Source: Ruminococcus sp. JC304 (lineage in GTDB: Bacteria; Bacillota; Clostridia; Lachnospirales; Lachnospiraceae). From it: a stretch of DNA of 64,000 nucleotides. Under the pieces are notes generated by a model, which was not told the origin of the DNA, ran no database searches, and saw only the letters and a list, made by a program, of their open reading frames with translations. Positions 24,553 to 33,667 of the stretch are shown in pieces. Made by a program: the position numbers and the translations under genes. The stretch spans positions 2,564,783-2,628,782 of the forward strand of contig HE978651.1 in the NCBI GenBank assembly GCA_000285855.2, read 5' to 3'. Each line of letters begins with the position of its first letter. The first letter of the stretch is position 1.

Positions 24553-25956
24553 ATGACAATAACAACTCCCCTCCATCCCGCCTTCCTGGCACGCATGCAG
24601 GAAATGCTTTCTGCTCAGGAATACACCGCCTTCTTAGAGAGCTTTAACGCCCCCCGCACCTATGGCCTGCGGGTAAACACCTCAAAAATCTCCTGTGAAG
24701 AATTCCAAAAACTCTGCCCGTTTCCAGTAAAACCAATCCCCTGGATCCCCAACGGATATTTCTATGATGAGGATACCCGCCCTTCCAGATGCGCATATTA
24801 CCAGGCCGGCCTCTATTACCTCCAGGAGCCAAGTGCTATGACCCCAGCCTCCCGTATTCCCATCGAACCTGGTGACAAAGTCCTGGATCTCTGCGCGGCC
24901 CCTGGCGGAAAGGCAACTGCAGCAGGAGCTGCCCTTCAGGGACAGGGACTTCTGGTAGCCAACGATATCAGCACCTCCCGTGCCAGAGCACTTCTGCGTA
25001 ATCTGGAACTTTTCGGAATCCCCAATATTTTTGTGGCAAACGAGACACCGGCAAAGCTAACCAAGACATTCCCGGAATTTTTTGACAAGATCATCCTGGA
25101 TGCCCCATGCTCCGGCGAAGGAATGTTCCGCAAGGAGGAAGCCCTTGCAAAGGACTGGACTCCTGAAAAATCCCAGGAGCTTTCTGAAATCCAGAAAGAG
25201 CTTGTGCTTCAGGCAGCAGATATGCTTCGCCCAGGTGGACTCTTACTTTATTCCACCTGTACCTTCGCCCCTGCGGAAGACGAGCAGACCGTGGCTTATC
25301 TTCTGGAAAACCGCCCGGATATGGAACTGGCAGAAATGGAAAACTATGAGGAATTTTCCCAAGGTGTGCCGGAATGGGGAAATGACAATCCGGAGCTGAC
25401 CAAGTGCATCCGCATTTTCCCCCATAAAATGAACGGGGAAGGCCACTTCCTGGCTCTCTTCCATAAAAAAGGACAATCCATACAGGAAAGCAGCCGTCCA
25501 CACACAAAGCCTGATAAAAATGCATTCCCGTTAATCGAAGAATTCCTGAATGAAATTGGTCTGAAAACTCTGGGCGGCCAGCCCTTTGACTGGGAGCGGG
25601 TAGAGGTTCGCAAGGACAAAGTCTATTATCTGCCACCTGTACTTTCCGATTTCCGCGGAATCACCTTCCTCCGAAACGGATTATACCTGGGTGACCTTAA
25701 GAAAAATCGTTTTGAACCCTCTCAGCCTCTGGCACTGGCCATCCGCAAAGGGGAGGCGGAAGCTGTGATTTCTCTTCCTGTCTCTGACGAAAGACTCACC
25801 CGCTATCTGAAGGGTGAGACCTTAAACATTGAGCCTGAAGAAGCAACCCACAAAAAAGGATGGCATCTTCTCTGTGCAGATGGATATCCGGTAGGCTTCG
25901 GAAAGCTGGTCAACCAGATCCTGAAAAATAAATATCCGGCAGGATGGCGCGTATAA
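24553..25956 (+). CDS. rsmF: rRNA cytosine-C5 methyltransferase, RsmF type
   Basis: 467 residues. The NOL1/NOP2/Sun methyltransferase core (~1-300) has the SAM motif DLCAAPGGKATA and both cysteines of the mechanism: DAPCSGEGMF (~188) and STCTF (~237). Beyond ~320 comes the RsmF-type C-terminal domain plus a PUA-like RNA-binding end with GYPVGFGK. It methylates a cytosine in 16S rRNA; the precise position is assumed from the family. Preceded by a weak GAAAGAAAGGG ribosome site. Its TAA lies in the loop of its own terminator. A transcript of one gene. Confidence 0.88.
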   Translation: MTITTPLHPAFLARMQEMLSAQEYTAFLESFNAPRTYGLRVNTSKISCEEFQKLCPFPVKPIPWIPNGYFYDEDTRPSRCAYYQAGLYYLQEPSAMTPASRIPIEPGDKVLDLCAAPGGKATAAGAALQGQGLLVANDISTSRARALLRNLELFGIPNIFVANETPAKLTKTFPEFFDKIILDAPCSGEGMFRKEEALAKDWTPEKSQELSEIQKELVLQAADMLRPGGLLLYSTCTFAPAEDEQTVAYLLENRPDMELAEMENYEEFSQGVPEWGNDNPELTKCIRIFPHKMNGEGHFLALFHKKGQSIQESSRPHTKPDKNAFPLIEEFLNEIGLKTLGGQPFDWERVEVRKDKVYYLPPVLSDFRGITFLRNGLYLGDLKKNRFEPSQPLALAIRKGEAEAVISLPVSDERLTRYLKGETLNIEPEEATHKKGWHLLCADGYPVGFGKLVNQILKNKYPAGWRV

Positions 25957-25986
25957 TACGCGCTTCTCCCTGCCGGATATCTTTTT
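25932..25986 (+). terminator. rsmF terminator overlapping the stop codon
   Basis: Outer stem ATATCCGGCAGG (25932-25943) with CCTGCCGGATAT (25969-25980), then CTTTTTA. An inner stem GCGCGTA/TACGCGC encloses the TAA stop (25954-25956). Confidence 0.85.
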
Positions 25987-26032
25987 ATCCAAACACCTTC
26001 TGCAATCCAAAAGCAGATATTTTTATGAATTT

Positions 26033-29000
26033 TTATTTTTCCTGCAATACAATCTCTTTCTGCAGGGTAAAGGAATAAATAATCTTTTCTTTTACTTTTT
26101 TCCCGGTCATCCTCTCCAGCGCCTGGGCATAATCCTCCAGCTGCACATGATACAGATCGATCAGCTTCTGTTCCTGCCCCCTTCTCACTCTGTCTGTTTT
26201 GTAATCTACCAGAACAATCTCACCGTCCTCTACAAAATATGCATCAATGATTCCCTGCACCAGTACTGTTTCCCCCTGCCACAAATCATCCAGCATAGCT
26301 GCGCTTCTCTGAATCACAAAGGGCTGCTCTCTGTAAAGCCTCCTCTGCACAGCCGCATTTTTCATCCTCTGTCCCAGTCCGGAATCTACAAATCTCCGAA
26401 TATCTAAAATACGGATACAATCTCTTTCCTGCTCTGACAGTTTCTGGCTTTCCACCAGTCTCTCCAGCTGTTTCTTCAGCTGTCCGTCTGTTTCTACCTG
26501 CAAATAATCCAGACACTCCATTACCCGATGATAAGCAGTACCCCGGGCAGCTCCCCTGTATTCTTCACCGGAAGCTTTCATAAATCCGGGCACTGGCATC
26601 TCTGCCTCTGTTTCTGTATCCTCCGGCACCATCTGCAGAACCTCATTGTCCTGCCAGCCTCTCTTCTTTAACTCGGATACACTGACCTTCACAGGAATAT
26701 CTTCCAGGTATCGGAAGGGATATACATAGGAAAAACGTTCTTCGATCTCCTTTCTCACTTTTGCATCATAAATCTGTTCCGGGTTCCAGTTTTTCAGTAT
26801 TTCTTCCTGCATCTGGTTTCCTGTCTGAAGAAGGATCTCCTCCTCTGTCATCTGGCGAAGGGTGATCTTTCTTATGTTAAAATCCGCAGGGTCATCATAA
26901 AAACCTTCTACCCTGTGCATGGGCACACCGTATTCTCCAAACAGCTCTGTCATGGACCTGTGTCTGGCCAGGGCCGGCAGTACAAAATCCCAGTAATTTC
27001 TGGCCTTTAACCGTACTCCCAGCGGAAGCACCTGCCCCTCTTCCTCCAGAAATCCGGCCAGGGACGGAATACGTTTATCCAGTTTTCCCACAGCTCCTGT
27101 AAGGATCAGTTTCTCTTTTGCCCTGGTCATAGCCACATACAGTACTCGCAGCTCCTCTCCCAGACTTTCCTTGAGAAGCTCTCTTCGTACCATCTGTTTA
27201 TTCAGGGAGGACGCAATGATTCTTTTTTCCGGAAGTATTGCATCTGTCCCCAGTCCCAGCTCCGGATGGATCAGCAATCTGGCATTCAGATCCTGGAAAT
27301 TAAACTGTTTTCCCATTCCTGCCGCAAACACCACAGGAAATTCCAATCCTTTGCTTTTATGAATGGTCATAATTTCTACCGCTGTATTTCCTGCACCTGC
27401 CAGATTGACTTCTCCGTAATCCACTTCATAAGCCTGAAGCTGTTCAATATAGCGGACAAAATTAAACAACCCTCTATAGCTGGTCTTTTCATAGGCCATA
27501 GCCTTTTCCACCAGCATGGAGAGATTTGCATATCTCTGCTCTCCTCCCGGAAGTGCCCTGGCATAATTTCCATAACCGGTTTCTTTCAATATAAAAAGGA
27601 TCAGCTGGTGCACTGGGGTATAGGTTGCCATATTTCTTACCTTCTCCAGCAGTTCCAGAAATTTCTGCAGCTTTTCCATCAAAGGCTTCTCTGCAGCATC
27701 GTATCCTTCTTCCCGGCTTTTCACATATTGTTCTACACTGTCCCACAAAAGTCCCTGTGGATACAGAACCCTGATCTGGGCCAGTTCCTGGGAAGTGCAT
27801 CCCACCATAGGCGAACGGAGCACTCCGGTAAGGGGGATATCCTGAAGGGGATTGTCACACACCTTCAGATAATTCAGCACAGTAATGATTTCCAGAGCAG
27901 AGAAATATCCGGTTCTGGAAGTGCAGTACACAGGAATCCCCTGGGAAGCCAGTACCTCTCTGAAGGTTTCCGACCATCCATATGCACTTCTCAGCAGAAT
28001 TACAATATCCCCATACTCCACCGGCCTGTATTTCCCGGTTTTTTTGTCCACAATTTCTTCTCTGCCGACCATTCCCTGAATCCTCTGGGCAATAGCCAGA
28101 GCCTCCAGCTCCTGTGCATTCTGGTCTCCTGCCTCTTCCTCCAGCTCTGCCCCGTCCTTCTCCACCAGAAGTACCTCGGTTTTTACAAATTCCCGGGATC
28201 CCCCTGCCGGAAAATCAGCTCCCGGATAGAGAGCTGCGTCCTTGTCATAGGCGATTCCTCCCAGATTCTCTCCCATGATCTGCCGGAAAATGAAATTTAC
28301 ACTCTCCAGCACCTGTGCCCTGCTTCGGAAATTTTTGTGAAGATCAATCCTTTGCTCCTCTCCGTCCTCTACAGAATAGCTTTTATATTTCTCCATAAAC
28401 AGCTCCGGTCTGGCCAGACGGAATCTGTAAATACTCTGTTTCACATCTCCTACCATAAAGATGTTTTTCCTCTGATTTACCCATCCGGATACTGCTGTAG
28501 TCAGAAGCTCCTGAACCAAATTACTGTCCTGATATTCGTCCACCAGCACTTCCTCATATTTCTCCGAAAGCTCTATGGCAGCCTGGGACATCTGCATCTG
28601 TCCGTCCTCCTTTTTCATCAGGATCTTCAGTGCAAAATGCTCCATATCTGTGAAATCCAGAATATTTTTTTCACGTTTAGCTTTGCCGAATCGCTCTGCA
28701 AACTGCCTTGTAAGTTCCACCAACATCTCCAGAGGCTCTCTGCTGCATTTAAGCATATCCAGAATTTCTTCCTCTGTCCCCTGGAAATATTTCTGTCCCA
28801 GCTCCCTGAGGATTTCCTTTTCCTCCTCACGCAGCTCCTTTATCCTTTGTTTCTTCTGCTCATCTGCCTCCGGCATCTTCTTTCCGCTTAATCTGGCAAA
28901 AGAAGGTTTCTCCAGGAGCTGTGCCAGAACATTATAATCTCTTTCTTCTGCAGTCTTCTTCAGCTTACGGATAAAAAGGAGATCACTGTCCAGAGCTTCC

Positions 29001-29743
29001 CCGTACAGATTGGGACCGTCAGGAGCATCACAAAGCTTCCTTGCTTCTCTGGCCAGGTGCTCTGCAGTTTCCAGCTCGTCAACTGCAGCCTTCCACAAAA
29101 GCTTTATACATTTTGTTTCTCTCAGCTCTTCTGTAGTTTCGATTTTATAATCATCCAGACATGCATCCAGCCACTCTTCCGGGAAAGGATTACTCATAGC
29201 CATCTCATACAGCTTCTGGATCATCCCTCCTAAAGCTTCATCATCCTTACCGGAAGCAAAACATTCTACAAATTTCTCATACTTCTCCTGCTTTTCGCTG
29301 TAATAATCCTCCAGAAGCTTCCCTGTCACATCTTCACGCAAAAGCTTCAGTTCCCCCTCATCTGCAGTCCGATAACCGGGATCCAGCCCTATGAGGTGAA
29401 AATAATTACGGATAATATATGCACAGAATCCGTCAATAGTTGTGATCTGAGCAGTATGAAGCAGGGTGGACTGTCTCTGTAAATGCTCATTGTCCGGATC
29501 CTCATAAAGGGCTGACTCAATAGCACTTGAAATTCTTTCCTTCATCTCACCTGCCGCTGCTCTGGTAAAGGTCATGATCAGAAGACGGTCAATATCCACC
29601 GGAGCCTCAGGATCTGTGATCTTGCTGAGAATCCTTTCCACCAGTACTGCAGTTTTACCGGAACCTGCCGCTGCGCTGACCAGAATATTTCTGTCCCTGA
29701 GGGAAATTACTTTCTGCTGTTCTTCGGTCCATTTTACTCCCAT
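26033..29743 (-). CDS. addA: ATP-dependent helicase/nuclease subunit A (AddA)
   Basis: 1236 residues, the usual AddA size. UvrD-type helicase motifs start at the N-terminus: Walker A SAAAGSGKTAVL (Lys30), motif II LVDEYQDSN (~410) and motif VI YVAMTRAKEKL (~855). The C-terminal RecB-family nuclease has LVDYKTDRV (~1195). It unwinds and resects double-strand breaks together with AddB, feeding RecA-mediated repair. The ATG overlaps the AddB stop by one base (TGATG), so synthesis of the two subunits is coupled. Confidence 0.95.
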   Translation of the reverse strand: MGVKWTEEQQKVISLRDRNILVSAAAGSGKTAVLVERILSKITDPEAPVDIDRLLIMTFTRAAAGEMKERISSAIESALYEDPDNEHLQRQSTLLHTAQITTIDGFCAYIIRNYFHLIGLDPGYRTADEGELKLLREDVTGKLLEDYYSEKQEKYEKFVECFASGKDDEALGGMIQKLYEMAMSNPFPEEWLDACLDDYKIETTEELRETKCIKLLWKAAVDELETAEHLAREARKLCDAPDGPNLYGEALDSDLLFIRKLKKTAEERDYNVLAQLLEKPSFARLSGKKMPEADEQKKQRIKELREEEKEILRELGQKYFQGTEEEILDMLKCSREPLEMLVELTRQFAERFGKAKREKNILDFTDMEHFALKILMKKEDGQMQMSQAAIELSEKYEEVLVDEYQDSNLVQELLTTAVSGWVNQRKNIFMVGDVKQSIYRFRLARPELFMEKYKSYSVEDGEEQRIDLHKNFRSRAQVLESVNFIFRQIMGENLGGIAYDKDAALYPGADFPAGGSREFVKTEVLLVEKDGAELEEEAGDQNAQELEALAIAQRIQGMVGREEIVDKKTGKYRPVEYGDIVILLRSAYGWSETFREVLASQGIPVYCTSRTGYFSALEIITVLNYLKVCDNPLQDIPLTGVLRSPMVGCTSQELAQIRVLYPQGLLWDSVEQYVKSREEGYDAAEKPLMEKLQKFLELLEKVRNMATYTPVHQLILFILKETGYGNYARALPGGEQRYANLSMLVEKAMAYEKTSYRGLFNFVRYIEQLQAYEVDYGEVNLAGAGNTAVEIMTIHKSKGLEFPVVFAAGMGKQFNFQDLNARLLIHPELGLGTDAILPEKRIIASSLNKQMVRRELLKESLGEELRVLYVAMTRAKEKLILTGAVGKLDKRIPSLAGFLEEEGQVLPLGVRLKARNYWDFVLPALARHRSMTELFGEYGVPMHRVEGFYDDPADFNIRKITLRQMTEEEILLQTGNQMQEEILKNWNPEQIYDAKVRKEIEERFSYVYPFRYLEDIPVKVSVSELKKRGWQDNEVLQMVPEDTETEAEMPVPGFMKASGEEYRGAARGTAYHRVMECLDYLQVETDGQLKKQLERLVESQKLSEQERDCIRILDIRRFVDSGLGQRMKNAAVQRRLYREQPFVIQRSAAMLDDLWQGETVLVQGIIDAYFVEDGEIVLVDYKTDRVRRGQEQKLIDLYHVQLEDYAQALERMTGKKVKEKIIYSFTLQKEIVLQEK

Positions 29744-32700
29744 CAGTTCTCTCCCTCCTCTTCTGCAAATATCTGCCAGAGTTCATCATCTGTAAAATTC
29801 TTCAGTCTCCTGAATTCATATCCGGCAATCTTACGGTCAAACCCACATACGGAAATATAAGGACAGTAAGTACATGCATTTCTGTTTCCCAGCTCATAAG
29901 GAGCGATCTGGGCATCTCCTCTTAGAATATCCGTCCTGATTTCATGAATTTTCTTTTTCACATAGTTTCCCAGCATCTGAAACTGCTTTCTGTCTGCCAC
30001 AGAAGAATTACTGTAGAAGCCTCCGTCCTTTTTAAATGCTACAGGAATGGAAGACAGAGTCTGATCCATTTTCCGGATCATTTCCGGATCCTTCTGTACC
30101 AGACCGTTCATTTTTAATTCCTTCATAATTCCCTGGCTGACTTTCTCCACATCAGCATCTATTTTCTCCTTGATCATGGGATCCTTAATATTATAGTAAA
30201 ATACACCTGCCGGGAGGATTTCCTTGTCCGGAAATTTCTTCTGTTCCACCTGCAGAGCTCCATCCAGGTAGATCATCAGCTGCAGCTGCAGACCATGATA
30301 CAGACACACCAGGTCAAAGGATGTATTCCCGGTCTTGTAATCAATGACCTTCACATATACCTTATCCTGATCCTCCATAATATCTACACGGTCAATCCTG
30401 CCACCTCCAAAGATTACCTCAAAGCCTTCCGGCTGAAAATCCCCGTTCTGGAGCTGCTTCTGCAGAGCCCATACAGTTCTCTGCAGGATTCGTCTGGTAC
30501 GTTCTATCATATATTCATTTCTGGCATTACTTTTCAACACTGTATTTCCATAATCTGCTACGATCTCATTCAGACACTGATCTGCAATCTGCTCACGCTG
30601 CTCATCTGTAAGCTCCGCCCAGTTTAGTCCCATTTTGTGTACACACACTGCAAAATTTTCCAGTGCCTGATGCATCACATTTCCCATATCCATTGCCCTG
30701 AATTCATATTCTGTTCTCTCCGCCAGCCTTAGGCCATACTGGAGAAAATGAGCAAATGCACAGGCCGAAAACCGTTCCAGCCTGGTGGCACTATAAGGAG
30801 AAATTTCTCCATAAAGAGCTTTGGCCACACTCTGGCTGATCTTATCTACAGGCTTTCGCATAAAAGCAGCCTGTACCAGATTCTGTACTATGTTTTTGTA
30901 TTCCGGCTGGCGGAGATACCAGCTGTAAAGTTCCTGGAATATGCAATCATCACTGCATCCTGTTTCCTGTATTTTAGCTGTTTCCTGTACCAGCTTATCC
31001 AGGAAAAGCTCCAGTCCTGTCTCCGGAATCTCCGGAATACAGGCTTCCCGGGTATCCTGGATTCTCTCTGTCTCCAAATCCGGAAAAAGTCCCCGGATGC
31101 TTCCAATAAGATAAGCCGGACTGATACCCTCTCCCGCTCCATTGGTCTCACTATAGGAAAGCACCAGCTGCCTGGAGGGCTTGGTCAGATTCAGATACAG
31201 ATAGAATCTCTGCATATTCATCAGCTCCTTTGGCCCGGGTGCCAGCTCCATCCCCTGTTCTCCCAGGAAATCCCGGTCCACCTCTGACAGGATTCCTCCC
31301 GACTGTGTATTTTGGGGAATATTCCCCTCATTCATTCCAACAAAAAACAGTACTTTAATATCCTTCAGTCTGGATCTCTCCATATCTCCTACCATTACCT
31401 GATCCATACTTGGGGGGATCAGGCCTACCTCGGCCTGGGTAAGCCCTGTCTCCAGAAGCTGTCTGAACTCCTGTCTGCTCACCGTCTCTTCTCCCAGTAT
31501 TTCCACCATTTTATCCAGCAGGTCTATCACAATACCATAAATCTGGCTGTATTCTTTTTCCAGAGCCTTCTCCCCCAGCTTTTTAAACTGCTCTTCCTGG
31601 AGCTTCAGCTTCTGCCATACCTGGCTTTTCACAATAAAAGCATAGAGGATCCTGCAATATTCCTCCACCCTCTTTTTTCCCGGACCAAAGCCCTCTGCCA
31701 GCTCTCCGATCTCTTCCAGAAAGATTTCCCTGATCTCATTCATCTGCAGGATTTGTCCGGGATCCATTCCTCTATATACCCTGGTCCATTTATGGGACCA
31801 TTTTTCATATCCTCGGATTCCTAAAGCCAGCACATAATTTTCCAGCTGATCTGTCTGCTCTCTGGTAACTGCTGACATACCACAGCGCAGATAGCGGAAC
31901 ACACTTTCATAGGGAAAGCCCTGGACTACCATTTCCATGGCAGCCCGAAGGTATTCCACAAAAGGATTCATCAGTACAGAATGCTTCTCATCAATAAAAA
32001 AGGGGATTTCTCCAGCCTCAAAGGCCTGTGAAGCCACTCTTCCATACTCTTCCAGATTCCCTGTGATCACAGCCATTTCCCCATATCTGATTCCTTTTGT
32101 CCTCACCAGATATGCCATTCTTCTGGCAACCTCATTCATCTCTGCCAACGGCGATGGCGCAGAGAACAGCTGCAATTCCTTCTGTTCTCCCTCCCAGACC
32201 TTCTTATGATACCGGAAAATATGGTTTTCCAGGAAACGAAGGGCTCCGGCTCCGGCAAATCTGGATTTCTCAGAAGGCTTCAGATATATAGGATCTTCCA
32301 GATCCTTTGTAAGCCCGGCCAGAGCATGGATCATCTTTTTACTCATATAGAAAAGCTGATAGGGCTTCCCCACAGAATAAATATCCTCTTTCTCATCCAT
32401 TGTCACTGTCACGGAAACTTTTCTGGTCAGCAGAAGCAGCTCCCGTATTACATTGATCTGGATGGGAGTAAAACCGGTAAATCCGTCAAAAAGAATTTCC
32501 GCGCCCTTTATTTTCTCCGAAAACGGAAGTACTTTTAAAAGGACATCCATAACCTCTTCCCCTGTCATATAATGTCCCTTCAGAAATTCAGAAAATGCCC
32601 GATACAGCACCGTTACATCCTGAAGCTTCATGGAAAGCAATGTCTGAGCTCCCGCTTTCTCCTTCATTTCCTCCAGATTCTCTTCCTTGATATCATACTG

Positions 32701-33090
32701 CATAAATTCTGACAGAAGAGATTTCATTTCGTCCAGATATCCCGGCTTGTTCATCTGGCTTCCCAGATAGACAAGCTCTCTCCTGTGCTGCTGGACCATT
32801 TTCTGCAGAACCATGCTCTTGCCTGTATCTTCCAGGATTTTTTTATTATCGCCCCCCGTCTCTTCAAAAATCCGATAGGCAAGACGCTGGAAACTGAGAA
32901 TATCAATATTCAGGATTCCCTTTCCCGGGTGCATCTCCACCAATGTTTTCTGGGTCTGCATGGTGAACTGCTCCGGGACAATAATATAGTAATTTCTCTC
33001 CGGATGTTCCATGGACTTCCGGATCACTCTCTCATATGCAAAATAAGACTTTCCGGCACCGGAACTGCCGATAATAAACTGTAATGACAT
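29743..33090 (-). CDS. addB: ATP-dependent helicase/nuclease subunit B (AddB)
   Basis: 1115 residues. An N-terminal Walker A-like motif IGSSGAGKSYFA (~7-18) sits on a largely inactive helicase fold. The C-terminal nuclease has VKVIDYKTGNTSF, and the iron-sulfur cysteines are visible: one in FSACAFAHF (~783) and three in CTYCPYISVC (~1072-1081). This subunit recognises Chi-like sites and cuts one strand. First gene of the addB-addA pair, divergent from the small membrane-anchored protein at 33195; both promoters must lie in the 104-bp gap. Confidence 0.94.
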   Translation of the reverse strand: MSLQFIIGSSGAGKSYFAYERVIRKSMEHPERNYYIIVPEQFTMQTQKTLVEMHPGKGILNIDILSFQRLAYRIFEETGGDNKKILEDTGKSMVLQKMVQQHRRELVYLGSQMNKPGYLDEMKSLLSEFMQYDIKEENLEEMKEKAGAQTLLSMKLQDVTVLYRAFSEFLKGHYMTGEEVMDVLLKVLPFSEKIKGAEILFDGFTGFTPIQINVIRELLLLTRKVSVTVTMDEKEDIYSVGKPYQLFYMSKKMIHALAGLTKDLEDPIYLKPSEKSRFAGAGALRFLENHIFRYHKKVWEGEQKELQLFSAPSPLAEMNEVARRMAYLVRTKGIRYGEMAVITGNLEEYGRVASQAFEAGEIPFFIDEKHSVLMNPFVEYLRAAMEMVVQGFPYESVFRYLRCGMSAVTREQTDQLENYVLALGIRGYEKWSHKWTRVYRGMDPGQILQMNEIREIFLEEIGELAEGFGPGKKRVEEYCRILYAFIVKSQVWQKLKLQEEQFKKLGEKALEKEYSQIYGIVIDLLDKMVEILGEETVSRQEFRQLLETGLTQAEVGLIPPSMDQVMVGDMERSRLKDIKVLFFVGMNEGNIPQNTQSGGILSEVDRDFLGEQGMELAPGPKELMNMQRFYLYLNLTKPSRQLVLSYSETNGAGEGISPAYLIGSIRGLFPDLETERIQDTREACIPEIPETGLELFLDKLVQETAKIQETGCSDDCIFQELYSWYLRQPEYKNIVQNLVQAAFMRKPVDKISQSVAKALYGEISPYSATRLERFSACAFAHFLQYGLRLAERTEYEFRAMDMGNVMHQALENFAVCVHKMGLNWAELTDEQREQIADQCLNEIVADYGNTVLKSNARNEYMIERTRRILQRTVWALQKQLQNGDFQPEGFEVIFGGGRIDRVDIMEDQDKVYVKVIDYKTGNTSFDLVCLYHGLQLQLMIYLDGALQVEQKKFPDKEILPAGVFYYNIKDPMIKEKIDADVEKVSQGIMKELKMNGLVQKDPEMIRKMDQTLSSIPVAFKKDGGFYSNSSVADRKQFQMLGNYVKKKIHEIRTDILRGDAQIAPYELGNRNACTYCPYISVCGFDRKIAGYEFRRLKNFTDDELWQIFAEEEGEN

Positions 33091-33194
33091 TCTTCTCTCC
33101 TTACTGTCAGTTGCTCAACATTCATGATCCCAGTATATCATAATTTAAGCACTTCTGTAATAGAATATACAAAACCATCCAGGAGGCGTGTACC

Positions 33195-33632
33195 ATGAGT
33201 GCAAAAACCAAAATCATAGTCCTACATATGAAGGAAGTTATATATACCGGCATTTTTCTCCTTCTTGCAGTCATACTGGGAATTGTACTTTTCTTTATGT
33301 TCGGTCCTGTACAGAGGCAGCACTCTGCCGGTACTTCTCTCGACCGGTATAAACCGGGAATTTATACTTCCTCCATTGAATTAAACAGCAACACCTTTGA
33401 CTTGGAAGTATCCGTAGATGCAGAAAAAATCCGCAATATCCGTCTGGTAAACCTAAGTGAAAGCACTTCCGCCATGTTTCCTCTCATGGAGCCGGCTCTG
33501 GAATCTCTTTCCAGTCAGATTTATTCCTCACAATCACTGGAAAACCTGAAGTACCCCCAGGATCAGAAATATACCTCCCTGGTACTTCTGAATGCCATTG
33601 AAGATGCTTTAAAAAAAGCGGAGAACAACTGA
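33195..33632 (+). CDS. Membrane-anchored protein with FMN-binding-like domain (tentative)
   Basis: 145 residues. One N-terminal membrane helix (~17-37) is followed by a small extracellular domain. The pattern YKPGIYTSSIELNSNTFDLE and VSVDAEKIRNIRLVN resembles the beta-strands of FMN_bind domains (DGTYTG... V.V..GKI..I.V). The final helix YTSLVLLNAIEDALKKA fits the family end. The usual SGATxS flavin-attachment Thr is missing, so covalent flavin is unlikely. Strong ribosome site CAGGAGGCG. A single gene with its own terminator; function unknown. Confidence 0.6.
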   Translation: MSAKTKIIVLHMKEVIYTGIFLLLAVILGIVLFFMFGPVQRQHSAGTSLDRYKPGIYTSSIELNSNTFDLEVSVDAEKIRNIRLVNLSESTSAMFPLMEPALESLSSQIYSSQSLENLKYPQDQKYTSLVLLNAIEDALKKAENN

Positions 33633-33648
33633 CCTGTTCTCCGCTTTT
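33614..33648. terminator. Bidirectional terminator
   Basis: 14-bp perfect stem AAAAGCGGAGAACA / TGTTCTCCGCTTTT with a 7-nt loop between two convergent genes; it contains the stop of the 33195 gene. Confidence 0.9.
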
Positions 33649-33667
33649 GCTACTTGCTCATAACCGA

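Noticed and set aside
27266-28891. 541-codon plus-strand ORF opposite addA
   Set aside because: No ribosome site, no domain pattern, fully antisense to the clear AddA helicase; a result of biased codon use.
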